From a bacterium BMS3Bbin02 (GTDB lineage Bacteria > Actinomycetota > Acidimicrobiia > Spongiisociales > UBA5794), in contig BDTL01000137.1 in the NCBI GenBank assembly GCA_002898115.1, positions 1 to 6,203 of the forward strand: a DNA stretch of 6,203 nt. The letters are read 5' to 3'. The translations under genes and the position numbers were made by a program. Positions 1-5,745 of this stretch are shown piece by piece. Each line of letters opens with the position of its first letter. The first letter of the stretch is position 1. The notes beneath the pieces were generated by a model. The model searched no databases. It saw only the letters and a program-made list of their open reading frames with translations, and was not told the DNA's origin.

Positions 1-791
1 TGGGTTCCGGGCAGGATGCCGGCGCTCCACAGTTCGGTGGCCCGCCTGTCGACATCGAGCGAACGGCATCATCGCTTCTCGTAACCGCTCCGACCGGCAC
101 ACAGTATCTGTTTGATGCATCGCCCGATCTTCGAGTCCAATCTCAGGTTGCCGGGTTCGACCCGCATGCCCTTGGGGGAGTGTTCCTTACGCATGCACAC
201 ATGGGCCACTACCTCGGGCTTGCCCATTTTGGCAACGAGGCAGCCGCGACGTCATCGATTCGGTGTTTCGGTACCGCATCGATGCATTCCTACCTTTCAC
301 GAAACGAACCGTGGCGCTCACTGTTCACAAGGAATCACATGGCGTTCAACATCCTGGTCCCCGGAGTCGAGATACTTGTCGATGAGACCCTTGCCGTCAC
401 CGCTCATCTTGTGCCGCATCGGCCTGATTTCAGTGATACGGTTGGGTATGTGGTGAGGAACCTGATGACGGACGACTCGATCCTGTACTTGCCGGACATA
501 GACACATGGGGCCGGTGGGACGATGCAAGGCGGATCGTCGACCCCACGACCTTCGCGTTCCTCGATGCCTCCTTCTCATCGGTCGAAGAGTTGCCCGGGC
601 GGGCAATGTCTGAGTTTCCTCATCCTCTGGTCTCGGAAACCGTCGCTCAGTTCAGTACGTCGCCATCTCAGATAGTGTTAACCCATATCAACCATTCCAA
701 CGCGCTCGGTAGGCTTGGGGCCGAGGCGACGGAGATGGCAAATGAGGCCGGGTTCCTGATAGCGGCGGACGGTGATACGTATGAGTTCTGA
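1..791 (+). CDS. PqqB-like metallo-beta-lactamase-fold hydrolase, 5' end missing
   Basis: The frame is open from the left edge to the TGA at 789-791, giving 262 complete codons from base 3, so only a short N-terminus is missing. The visible start, GSGQDAGAPQFG, resembles the first strand and loop of PqqB-like proteins. Next come FDASPDLRVQ (residues 37-46 of the fragment) and the metal motif THAHMGHY (63-70). Further on are VPHR, the PDID loop that normally supplies a bridging metal ligand, and LTHINHSN near the C-terminus. These match a metallo-beta-lactamase fold with a two-metal site. The motif is HxHxGH and not the canonical HxHxDH, which I recall as a trait of this subfamily. The substrate is unknown. 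No pqqA, C, D or E gene is in view, so a role in PQQ synthesis should not be assumed. The 3' end overlaps the next gene by 11 bases, suggesting co-transcription and translational coupling. Confidence 0.85.
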   Translation, partial: GSGQDAGAPQFGGPPVDIERTASSLLVTAPTGTQYLFDASPDLRVQSQVAGFDPHALGGVFLTHAHMGHYLGLAHFGNEAAATSSIRCFGTASMHSYLSRNEPWRSLFTRNHMAFNILVPGVEILVDETLAVTAHLVPHRPDFSDTVGYVVRNLMTDDSILYLPDIDTWGRWDDARRIVDPTTFAFLDASFSSVEELPGRAMSEFPHPLVSETVAQFSTSPSQIVLTHINHSNALGRLGAEATEMANEAGFLIAADGDTYEF

Positions 792-1308
792 CCGACAACA
801 CCAGGGATGGTTGCAGGGCAAGCTGCTGCTTGCGTCAACCCATCTCCGCAACAGTTTCTTCGACCGAGCCGTCATCGGCATCGTTGAGCACACCGATGAC
901 GGAACCGTCGGGTTCATACTCAACAGACCCTCGGACATTCTTGTCACTGACGTGTTCGACCCGCTGCCCCCGCCGCTTGACAATGCGAGCCCGGTGTATG
1001 TCGGCGGACCTGTACAACTTGAACACGCGATCGGTGTAACCGACGGCGAGCCCGACCAACCTGCCAATGTCGTCCTAGTCGACATAAGGGAGATGCACCT
1101 CGGTGACGACCGCAGGCTCCGGATCTACGCCGGATACGCCGGATGGGACGCCGGGCAGGTGGAGTGGGAGATTGGCATGGAGTCATGGCTCGTTGTCGAT
1201 GCAGTCGGCGACGATTTCTTTTCGGAACATCCCGCAACGCTTTACGAGCGGATCGCTGATCGCTGTGGTTACGATCCGTCGCCCGGCCCCGACCCTCTTC
1301 TCAACTAA
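781..1308 (+). CDS. yqgE: YqgE/AlgH family protein (DUF179)
   Basis: A 175-residue protein, close to the usual family length of about 185. It carries the family's signatures in order: GKLLLAS (13-19), the VEHTDDGTVGFILNRP segment (35-50), VYVGGPV (72-78), and YAGYAGWDAGQVEWE (116-130) followed by SWLVVDA (135-141). It is a cytosolic protein with no signal peptide or membrane segment. The biochemical function of the family is not settled; AlgH was named for an effect on alginate expression in Pseudomonas. I chose the ATG at 781 because family members start shortly before the GKLLLA segment. A GTG at 772 is in frame and would add three residues. The ribosome site is weak (GGACGG, about 8 bases upstream), so translation probably depends on coupling to the overlapping upstream gene. 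Ribonuclease HII starts 2 bases after the stop. Confidence 0.93.
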   Translation: MSSDRQHQGWLQGKLLLASTHLRNSFFDRAVIGIVEHTDDGTVGFILNRPSDILVTDVFDPLPPPLDNASPVYVGGPVQLEHAIGVTDGEPDQPANVVLVDIREMHLGDDRRLRIYAGYAGWDAGQVEWEIGMESWLVVDAVGDDFFSEHPATLYERIADRCGYDPSPGPDPLLN

Positions 1309-1310
1309 CG

Positions 1311-1997
1311 ATGACGACGCTACGGAGGTCGTTGCGTTCGAAGTCGCCCTCGCTCGACAATGAGAATGATCTGTGGGCGAGGGGCGCTCGACTCGTCGTA
1401 GGAGTCGACGAGGTCGGCCGGGGCTCGTGGGCGGGCCCGCTCAGCGTAGGAGTCGTTGCGATCCCACGCGACAGTCGACTCTACAAGGTGCGCGACTCGA
1501 AGATGTTGAGCGAACCCGAGCGCGAGATGATGTTCGAGCGAATCATTGACTGGGTTGACGAATGGGCCGTCGGCCACGCCGAACCAGTCGAGTGCGACAC
1601 CCTCGGAATGGCCGAGGCGCAACGGCTTGCAACCCGGCGAGCCCTCGCCCAGCTAACGCGTGTTCCTGACCATGCTCTCGTCGATGGCAACTGGGACTTT
1701 GTGGACGGGCCAACAACCCGCTTGCTGGTCAAGGGAGACGCGCGATGTCTCTCCATCGCGGCGGCGTCGATCATTGCGAAGGTCACCCGCGACCGCATGC
1801 TTCGGTCTCTTGATCCAGAATTCCCCCACTACGATTTTGCATCGAACAAGGGCTACCCAAGTTCGAATCACCGACGGGCGCTGCATGCCTACGGACCAAC
1901 AGTTGTTCATCGAAAGAGCTGGTCGTGGATGGATGACCTTGCGTACCCGGGGATACCGCGTACACGCCGACCGACTCCCCAGGGCGCCCTGTTCTAA
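1311..1997 (+). CDS. rnhB: Ribonuclease HII
   Basis: A 228-residue type 2 ribonuclease H, which cuts the RNA strand of RNA-DNA hybrids and single ribonucleotides embedded in duplex DNA. The acidic DEDD metal site is complete: D33 and E34 in GVDEVGRGSWAGPL, D125 in LVDGNW, and D143 in VKGD. The helix motif SIAAASIIAKVTRD (148-161) and the C-terminal NKGYPSSNH block (179-187) are typical. The first 28 residues and the last 15 or so (basic and proline-rich, ending TPQGALF) are variable extensions. The start is uncertain. The ATG at 1311 lies 2 bases after the yqgE stop and has no ribosome site, which fits coupled translation. An in-frame TTG at 1332 has GGAGG before it at 1324-1328, but the 3-base spacing is too short to be convincing. 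A 133-base gap follows before the next gene. Confidence 0.96.
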   Translation: MTTLRRSLRSKSPSLDNENDLWARGARLVVGVDEVGRGSWAGPLSVGVVAIPRDSRLYKVRDSKMLSEPEREMMFERIIDWVDEWAVGHAEPVECDTLGMAEAQRLATRRALAQLTRVPDHALVDGNWDFVDGPTTRLLVKGDARCLSIAAASIIAKVTRDRMLRSLDPEFPHYDFASNKGYPSSNHRRALHAYGPTVVHRKSWSWMDDLAYPGIPRTRRPTPQGALF

Positions 1998-2031
1998 CGA
2001 GAGGCCGCCAGGTGATGGTGTATTCCGCAAC

Positions 2032-2052
2032 CCTCGTACAGCGCGGGAACGT
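2032..2052. repeat. Intergenic repeat, copy 1
   Basis: A 21-base element in the gap between rnhB and the acyl-CoA dehydrogenase gene. It matches 3732-3752 at 18 of 21 positions without gaps, sharing the blocks CCTCGT, AGCG and GGGAACGT. Similarity continues weakly beyond a 3-base indel to a shared GATGG (2060-2064 here, 3757-3761 in copy 2). In this copy the short CCTCG/CGAGG hairpin is broken by one base (CGCGG at 2042-2046), but CCTCG at 2032-2036 can pair instead with CGAGG at 2079-2083, and CGCGG at 2042-2046 with CCGCG at 2070-2074. I found no other long match in the window. Its function is unknown; a regulatory or transcript-end element is possible. Confidence 0.55.
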
Positions 2053-2060
2053 TCCACGTG
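2046..2060. promoter_or_regulatory. Overlapping palindromes upstream of the acyl-CoA dehydrogenase gene
   Basis: GGAACGTTCC (2046-2055) is a perfect 10-base palindrome and CACGTG (2055-2060) is a perfect 6-base one; they share a base. They lie about 70 bases before the ATG at 2131, where an operator for that gene could sit. No convincing -35/-10 pair is visible nearby, so a binding site is only a possibility. The first palindrome overlaps the end of the intergenic repeat, and the repeat's second copy lacks it. Confidence 0.2.
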
Positions 2061-2130
2061 ATGGGCTTGCCGCGACCCCGAGGACGTACCAAACTGAACG
2101 GTGCCCCACCACATACGCGCAAGGACCCTC

Positions 2131-3321
2131 ATGAGCAAACAACCGGTGAAACCGGGTTCCGTAGATCCCCTGGATTTCCTCAACATCGATGCACTCTTGA
2201 GCCCTGATGAAATCCTATTACGCGACACGGTTCGCGAGTACGTGACAAATGAGATCACCCCGTTCGTGGCCGACTGGTTCGAGGAGGGGACATTCCCCAG
2301 GGAAAAGGCAACGGAGATGGGGGAACTCGGACTGTTGGGCATGCATCTCGACGGCTACGGTTGCGCCGGAATGAGTGCGATGGACTACGGCCTGGCCTGT
2401 GTCGAACTTGAAGCCGGAGATTCGGGAGCACGCTCGTTTGTCTCCGTGCAGGGTTCGCTGGCAATGTTTCCGATTTGGGCGTTCGGATCCGATGAACAGA
2501 AACAACAGTGGCTTCCCGGGATGGCCTCCGGAGAATTCATCGGGTGTTTCGGGCTGACAGAGCCCGACGCGGGGTCCGACCCGTCAAGGATGCGCACCAA
2601 CGCCAAGCGGGATGGTGACGACTGGATACTCAACGGTACGAAGATGTGGATCACCAACGGGTCCGTGGCCGAGGTTGCAGTCGTATGGGCACAGACCGAA
2701 GACGGTATCCGCGGCTTTGTCGTGCCCACGGACACACCGGGGTTCTCAACGCAGGACATCCACAAGAAGATGTCGCTCCGTGCATCGATCACCTCCGAGC
2801 TCATTTTCGAGGACGTGCGTCTTCCAGACGGCGCCGTGCTCCCGGGTGTACGCGGCATGAAGGGACCACTGTCGTGTCTGAATGAGGCCCGCTTCGGGAT
2901 ACTGTTCGGTGCGGTCGGGGCGGCGCGTGCGTGTTACGAAACCGCACTTTCCTACACCCTTGAACGCGAACAATTCAACAGGCCCATAGCAAGTTTCCAG
3001 CTCACCCAACGCAAACTCGTTGACATGATGGTCTCGGTGAACCGTGGCATGCTGCTTGCGGTGCACATTGGTCGCATGAAAGATGCCGGCACACTCGACA
3101 CTGCGCATATTTCTGTTGGCAAGCTCGACAACGTACGTATGGCGCTCGACGTGGCGCGGACGGCCCGAGGGATGCTCGGCGCCAACGGCATCACGCTCGA
3201 GTACCCGGTCATCCGACACATGACGAACCTCGAATCGGTGTACACGTACGAAGGTACCAACGAGATTCATACCTTGATTCTCGGCCAGGCAATTACCGGG
3301 ATATCGGCTTTCGGTGTGTAA
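2131..3321 (+). CDS. Glutaryl-CoA dehydrogenase-like acyl-CoA dehydrogenase
   Basis: A 396-residue flavoprotein of the acyl-CoA dehydrogenase superfamily. Glutaryl-CoA dehydrogenase oxidises and decarboxylates glutaryl-CoA to crotonyl-CoA in lysine, tryptophan and benzoyl-CoA breakdown, passing electrons to ETF. The closest family is recognised from YGCAGMSAMDYGL (76-88), DSGARS (97-102), CFGLTEPDAGSDPS (139-152) at the flavin and substrate site, WITN (173-176), SLRAS (215-219), and the ending YTYEGTNEIHTLILGQAITG (371-390). The catalytic base would be E374 in TYEGT. R101 matches the arginine that binds the distal carboxylate of glutaryl-CoA in the human enzyme. I chose the ATG at 2131 because AAGGA (2121-2125) precedes it by 5 bases; an in-frame GTG at 2101 lacks such a site. 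Family membership is very secure; the exact substrate is likely but unproven. The GRAM-like gene follows after 28 bases. Confidence 0.93.
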   Translation: MSKQPVKPGSVDPLDFLNIDALLSPDEILLRDTVREYVTNEITPFVADWFEEGTFPREKATEMGELGLLGMHLDGYGCAGMSAMDYGLACVELEAGDSGARSFVSVQGSLAMFPIWAFGSDEQKQQWLPGMASGEFIGCFGLTEPDAGSDPSRMRTNAKRDGDDWILNGTKMWITNGSVAEVAVVWAQTEDGIRGFVVPTDTPGFSTQDIHKKMSLRASITSELIFEDVRLPDGAVLPGVRGMKGPLSCLNEARFGILFGAVGAARACYETALSYTLEREQFNRPIASFQLTQRKLVDMMVSVNRGMLLAVHIGRMKDAGTLDTAHISVGKLDNVRMALDVARTARGMLGANGITLEYPVIRHMTNLESVYTYEGTNEIHTLILGQAITGISAFGV

Positions 3322-3349
3322 TCCGACCGCAGAGTGAAGCGAGGACCAA

Positions 3350-3730
3350 ATGGGCGAAGAGCAAGAGTGGACTATCAACTACCTACCGGACGAAGGTGGA
3401 CGGTTCACCGGCAAACTGACGGTCGGGAACGACCATGTCGCGTTCCGGTCACTCTACGAATCGAGCAACGCAACGGTTGTCAAGGCGATCTTTCTCGATG
3501 TGACAACGTTTGCGGCTGCGGGTGGGCACACGGTGTACCGCTACTCCAACGACGATGAAGCCGTTGTCGAGTTGCCGACAGGCGATATTGCCGATGTCGC
3601 CGCCGCCAAGAAGGGCCTGATGAAGCGTGCAGTCATCACGATGAAAAACGGGGAAGTGTTCACCTTCGACTACGGGATGCTTTCGGTGAAGTCACTCGTC
3701 GCCAAGATAGAGTCGGTCACCGGCACATAG
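3350..3730 (+). CDS. Small GRAM/PH-like domain protein, function unknown
   Basis: A 126-residue soluble protein with no signal peptide, membrane segment or cysteine. Alternating hydrophobic and polar runs suggest a beta-rich domain: GRFTGKLTVGNDHVAFRSLY (17-36), KAIFLDVTTF (45-54), TVYRYS (61-66). A basic turn, AAKKGLMKR (85-93), leads into AVITMKNGEVFTFDYG (94-109) and a final helix, SVKSLVAKIESV (112-123). This arrangement of strands, then NGE, an aromatic strand and a C-terminal helix is typical of GRAM or bacterial PH-like folds, which often bind lipids or proteins. The family call is from pattern alone and is tentative. The start has a good ribosome site (GAGG at 3341-3344, 5-base spacing). 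Lying 28 bases after the dehydrogenase gene, it is probably on the same transcript. Confidence 0.8.
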   Translation: MGEEQEWTINYLPDEGGRFTGKLTVGNDHVAFRSLYESSNATVVKAIFLDVTTFAAAGGHTVYRYSNDDEAVVELPTGDIADVAAAKKGLMKRAVITMKNGEVFTFDYGMLSVKSLVAKIESVTGT

Positions 3731-3731
3731 G

Positions 3732-3752
3732 CCTCGTGTAGCGAGGGAACGT
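3732..3752. repeat. Intergenic repeat, copy 2
   Basis: Second copy of the element at 2032-2052 (18 of 21 identical), in the 35-base gap between two convergent genes. Here CCTCG (3732-3736) and CGAGG (3742-3746) form a perfect 5-base stem around the loop TGTAG. The changes relative to copy 1 include the one that restores this stem. Confidence 0.55.
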
Positions 3753-3775
3753 GACGGATGGCGCTCTACGACACG
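3735..3775. terminator. Possible two-way transcript-end hairpin between convergent genes
   Basis: CGTGT (3735-3739) pairs with ACACG (3771-3775), and AGCG (3740-3743) pairs with CGCT (3762-3765), leaving a 5-base bulge. A second, shorter option is the 5-base hairpin inside the repeat. Both lie where transcripts from the GRAM-like gene and the opposing F420-type gene must end. Neither has the T-run of a classical intrinsic terminator, so this call rests on position and pairing only. Confidence 0.25.
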
Positions 3776-4638
3776 TAGGCGGCCATCATCCTTTCGGCGA
3801 ACGCAGGGATCGACTGGTCCGGTGTGTCACCCCAGAACAGGTACGCGGGCACCATCAGGCGGCTGACACCGAGATCGATGAGCGCTTCAATGTCAGCCCG
3901 CGGGTCGGCGCCCGCCGGCATCGGTAGGGACAGCTCTATCTCGGCCGGGTCGCGTCCGGCGCGCTCGGCTGCATTGTTCATCACTTCCTTGAGCCGCACG
4001 AAGTCGTCAAAGGAGCCGCGTCCGGGAAAGAATCCATCGCCGAGACGACCGGCACGACGTGCCGCGGCGTCAGTGTGTCCACCGACGACTATGGGTACGG
4101 CGCCGTTGACAGGATGGGGACGCGACGTCACGTTCGAGAAGTTGGTGAATTCCCCGGCAAACGAAACATTGTCTTCCGCCCACAGTACCCGCATCGCGGC
4201 AATGTACTCGTCCGTGCGGGCGCCGCGGCGCTCGAAGGGGACACCGAGCGCCTCGAACTCCTCCTTGAGCCAACCGACGCCAATGCCGAGCTCAAATCGT
4301 CCACCGGAGAGGTGGTCGAGAGTCGCCGCAGCCTTTGCAAGGACAAGCGGGTTGCGCTCAGGGACGAGCAGGATACCGGTTGCCAGCTTCAAAGTGGTGG
4401 TATTGGCCCCAACCCAGGTAAGCCATGTGAGCGAGTCGGGGATTGCTGTTGTTGTGTTGCCCTGCATCTTGCCGCTTGGATGATACGGGTACGTGGAGTT
4501 GTATTCCTCGGGCCAGATGATGTGTTCAACGGTCCATACGGAATCGAATCCCGCCTGTTCTGCTGCTTGAGTCATGGCGACCGCGGTGTCAGGATCGGCG
4601 TAGGGGCCGGTGTTGGCGAACACAATTCCGAATCTCAT
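3766..4638 (-). CDS. F420-dependent LLM-class oxidoreductase (Rv2161c-like)
   Basis: A 290-residue TIM-barrel protein of the luciferase-like monooxygenase superfamily, in the branch annotated as probable F420-dependent oxidoreductases (Rv2161c type). Typical motifs are MRFGIVFANTGP at the N-terminus, GFDSVWTVEH (30-39), TGILLVPERNPLVLAKAAAT (87-106), the LDHLSGGRFELGIGVGW stretch (107-123), RRGARTDEYI (137-146), and PIVVGGHTDAAARRAGRLGD (182-201). These are the usual cofactor-site strands of the fold. F420 and not FMN is inferred from the subfamily; the substrate is unknown. The ATG complement is at 4636-4638, with GAGG (complement of 4643-4646) 4 bases upstream. It converges on the GRAM-like gene and diverges from the thioesterase gene across an 82-base gap containing a dyad. 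Confidence 0.93.
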   Translation of the reverse strand: MRFGIVFANTGPYADPDTAVAMTQAAEQAGFDSVWTVEHIIWPEEYNSTYPYHPSGKMQGNTTTAIPDSLTWLTWVGANTTTLKLATGILLVPERNPLVLAKAAATLDHLSGGRFELGIGVGWLKEEFEALGVPFERRGARTDEYIAAMRVLWAEDNVSFAGEFTNFSNVTSRPHPVNGAVPIVVGGHTDAAARRAGRLGDGFFPGRGSFDDFVRLKEVMNNAAERAGRDPAEIELSLPMPAGADPRADIEALIDLGVSRLMVPAYLFWGDTPDQSIPAFAERMMAAYVS

Positions 4639-4674
4639 GCGACCTCATGCCGTGTGGGTTGAAGACTTCTTTGA

Positions 4675-4699
4675 GCGACACTCTACTTTCAGGTGTCGC
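4675..4699. promoter_or_regulatory. Inverted repeat, candidate operator in the divergent promoter region
   Basis: GCGACAC (4675-4681) and GTGTCGC (4693-4699) are perfect 7-base inverted arms separated by 11 bases. The dyad sits in the 82-base gap between divergent genes. It covers the -35 zone of the thioesterase promoter and a possible -10 (TAGAGT, complement of 4680-4685) for the opposite gene. That position suits a dimeric repressor controlling both directions. No regulator gene is in view. Confidence 0.45.
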
Positions 4700-4721
4700 G
4701 GACCTGCTTAGAATCCCTGGA
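4686..4721 (+). promoter_or_regulatory. Likely leaderless promoter of the thioesterase-maf pair
   Basis: TAGAAT at 4709-4714 matches the -10 consensus at 5 of 6 positions. It ends 6 bases before the ATG at 4721, so transcription would begin at or beside the A of the start codon. A weak -35, CTTTCA (3 of 6), lies 17 bases upstream at 4686-4691. No ribosome site precedes the ATG, which fits a leaderless message of the kind common in actinobacteria. Confidence 0.5.
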
Positions 4722-5173
4722 TGGCATCCATCATCGAATCTTACAAAGACCTGATCTACACCATCGAACAGGCGATTCCGTTTAACCGCGTCCTCGGCAT
4801 CCATCTTGAGGAGGTCAGTGAGGATATCGTCACTCTGAGTTTCGAGATGCGCCCGGATCTTGTCGGTAACTTCGGTGACAGTCGGCTCCACGGCGGAGTG
4901 ATCTCCGCAGCGATTGACGTCGTGGGTGGGATGGCGGCGCTCGTTGCTGTTCTCGGGCGGGCCGCCGAGAGCGACGGTGCACTTGATGGGTTCCGCAAAC
5001 TCGGGACGATCGATCTCCGTGTCGACTATCTACGCCCCGGCGTCGGGAAGAAGTTCCTCTGCCACGGTCGTGTCATCCGTGCGGGGGGACGAGTCGCTGT
5101 AGTTCGGATGGAGTTCCTCAACGACGAGGGCCTTGAAATCGCGGTCGGCACGGCGACATACATCGTCGGATGA
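4721..5173 (+). CDS. yigI: YigI-like hotdog-fold acyl-CoA thioesterase
   Basis: A 150-residue single hotdog-domain protein of the PaaI thioesterase superfamily; these hydrolyse acyl-CoA to free acid and CoA. It resembles Escherichia coli YigI, recently described as a medium- and long-chain acyl-CoA thioesterase. Shared features are PFNRVLGI (20-27), VGNFGDSRLHGGVISAAIDV (48-67) with the HGG turn and central helix, GTIDLRVDYLRPG (95-107), RAGGRVAVVRME (120-131), and the ending TATYIVG. The likely catalytic acid is D66 on the helix after HGG. Family members usually act as dimers or tetramers in the cytosol. No ribosome site precedes the ATG and a -10 box lies just upstream, so the message is probably leaderless. 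The stop overlaps the maf start as ATGA, implying coupled translation. The superfamily is secure; chain-length preference is inferred from the YigI likeness. Confidence 0.92.
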   Translation: MASIIESYKDLIYTIEQAIPFNRVLGIHLEEVSEDIVTLSFEMRPDLVGNFGDSRLHGGVISAAIDVVGGMAALVAVLGRAAESDGALDGFRKLGTIDLRVDYLRPGVGKKFLCHGRVIRAGGRVAVVRMEFLNDEGLEIAVGTATYIVG

Positions 5174-5745
5174 CACAGTTCGTGCTTGCCAGTGGTTCGC
5201 CACGACGGGCCCTGTTGCTCCGGTCATCGGGGTATACGTTCACAGTTGACTCCCCGGACGTGGACGAGACTGCGCTTGCCGGTGAGGATCCCCTTGCGAT
5301 GGTTGTGCGCCTCGCCACGGACAAGGCGCAACACGTCGCGAAACGACACGGTGATCGTACAGTGATCGCCGCTGACACGACCGTCGTCCTCGATGGGGTG
5401 TCGCTCGGAAAGCCGTTGGATATCGATGACGCTCGTCGAATGCTTCGTTCTCTCATGGGTCGCTCGCACATCGTCGCCACGGGAGTCGCGGTCGTCTCTG
5501 GCGACGGTTTGCAGGCGTTCGTCGATTCCAGCACGGTTCACATGTCCACCCTGTCCAATGACGACCTCGAGGGCTATTTGGCCACCGGTGAGAGTCTCGA
5601 CAAGGCCGGGGCGTACGCTCTGCAGGGGGAGGCGAAGAACTTCGTCGATAGAATTGACGGTCTCAAATCTACCGTCATCGGGCTTCCACTTCCGCGTGTT
5701 GTTGCGATTCTCGACAGCATCGGCATCGTCCGCGCTACGGCGTAA
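5170..5745 (+). CDS. maf: Maf family nucleoside triphosphate pyrophosphatase
   Basis: A 191-residue Maf/HAM1-type enzyme, usual length for the family, that hydrolyses NTPs to NMP and pyrophosphate and may clear non-canonical nucleotides. Motifs in order are LASGSPRR (6-13), the VDETALAGEDP loop with E33, IAADTTVVLDG (66-76) with catalytic D69, GKP (80-82) with K81, GRSHIVATGVAVV (97-109), LDKAGAYALQG (143-153), and GLPLPRVV (171-178). The DKAGAYALQG segment with Q152 is like YhdE-type enzymes, which prefer dTTP and UTP, and unlike the m7GTP-specific YceF type. Its ATG overlaps the thioesterase stop by 4 bases, so it is read from the same message. Its last 11 bases overlap the 3' end of the convergent GMC gene. 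Confidence 0.95.
   Translation: MTQFVLASGSPRRALLLRSSGYTFTVDSPDVDETALAGEDPLAMVVRLATDKAQHVAKRHGDRTVIAADTTVVLDGVSLGKPLDIDDARRMLRSLMGRSHIVATGVAVVSGDGLQAFVDSSTVHMSTLSNDDLEGYLATGESLDKAGAYALQGEAKNFVDRIDGLKSTVIGLPLPRVVAILDSIGIVRATA

Noticed and set aside
1128..1152. Local direct repeat ACGCCGGAT in yqgE
   Set aside because: It encodes the conserved YAGYAGWDAG motif of the YqgE family, so the repeat follows from the protein sequence.
2067..2092. TTGCCG and TACCAA as a promoter for the dehydrogenase gene
   Set aside because: The spacing is only 14 bases and the second box is a poor -10 match.
1653..2342. A 229-codon open frame on the minus strand across the end of rnhB and start of the dehydrogenase gene
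   Set aside because: It runs antisense to two well-recognised genes, has no recognisable protein features, and is explained by GC-rich codon use leaving few stops in opposite frames.
3821..3831. Imperfect palindrome GGTG-TGT-CACC
   Set aside because: It lies inside the coding region of the F420-type gene, with 4-base arms easily expected by chance.
3824..4662. Long plus-strand open frames opposite the F420-type oxidoreductase (3824-4483 and 4075-4662)
   Set aside because: The minus-strand product has clear family motifs throughout; the opposite frames are low-complexity, rich in Ser/Arg/Pro, and look like shadows.
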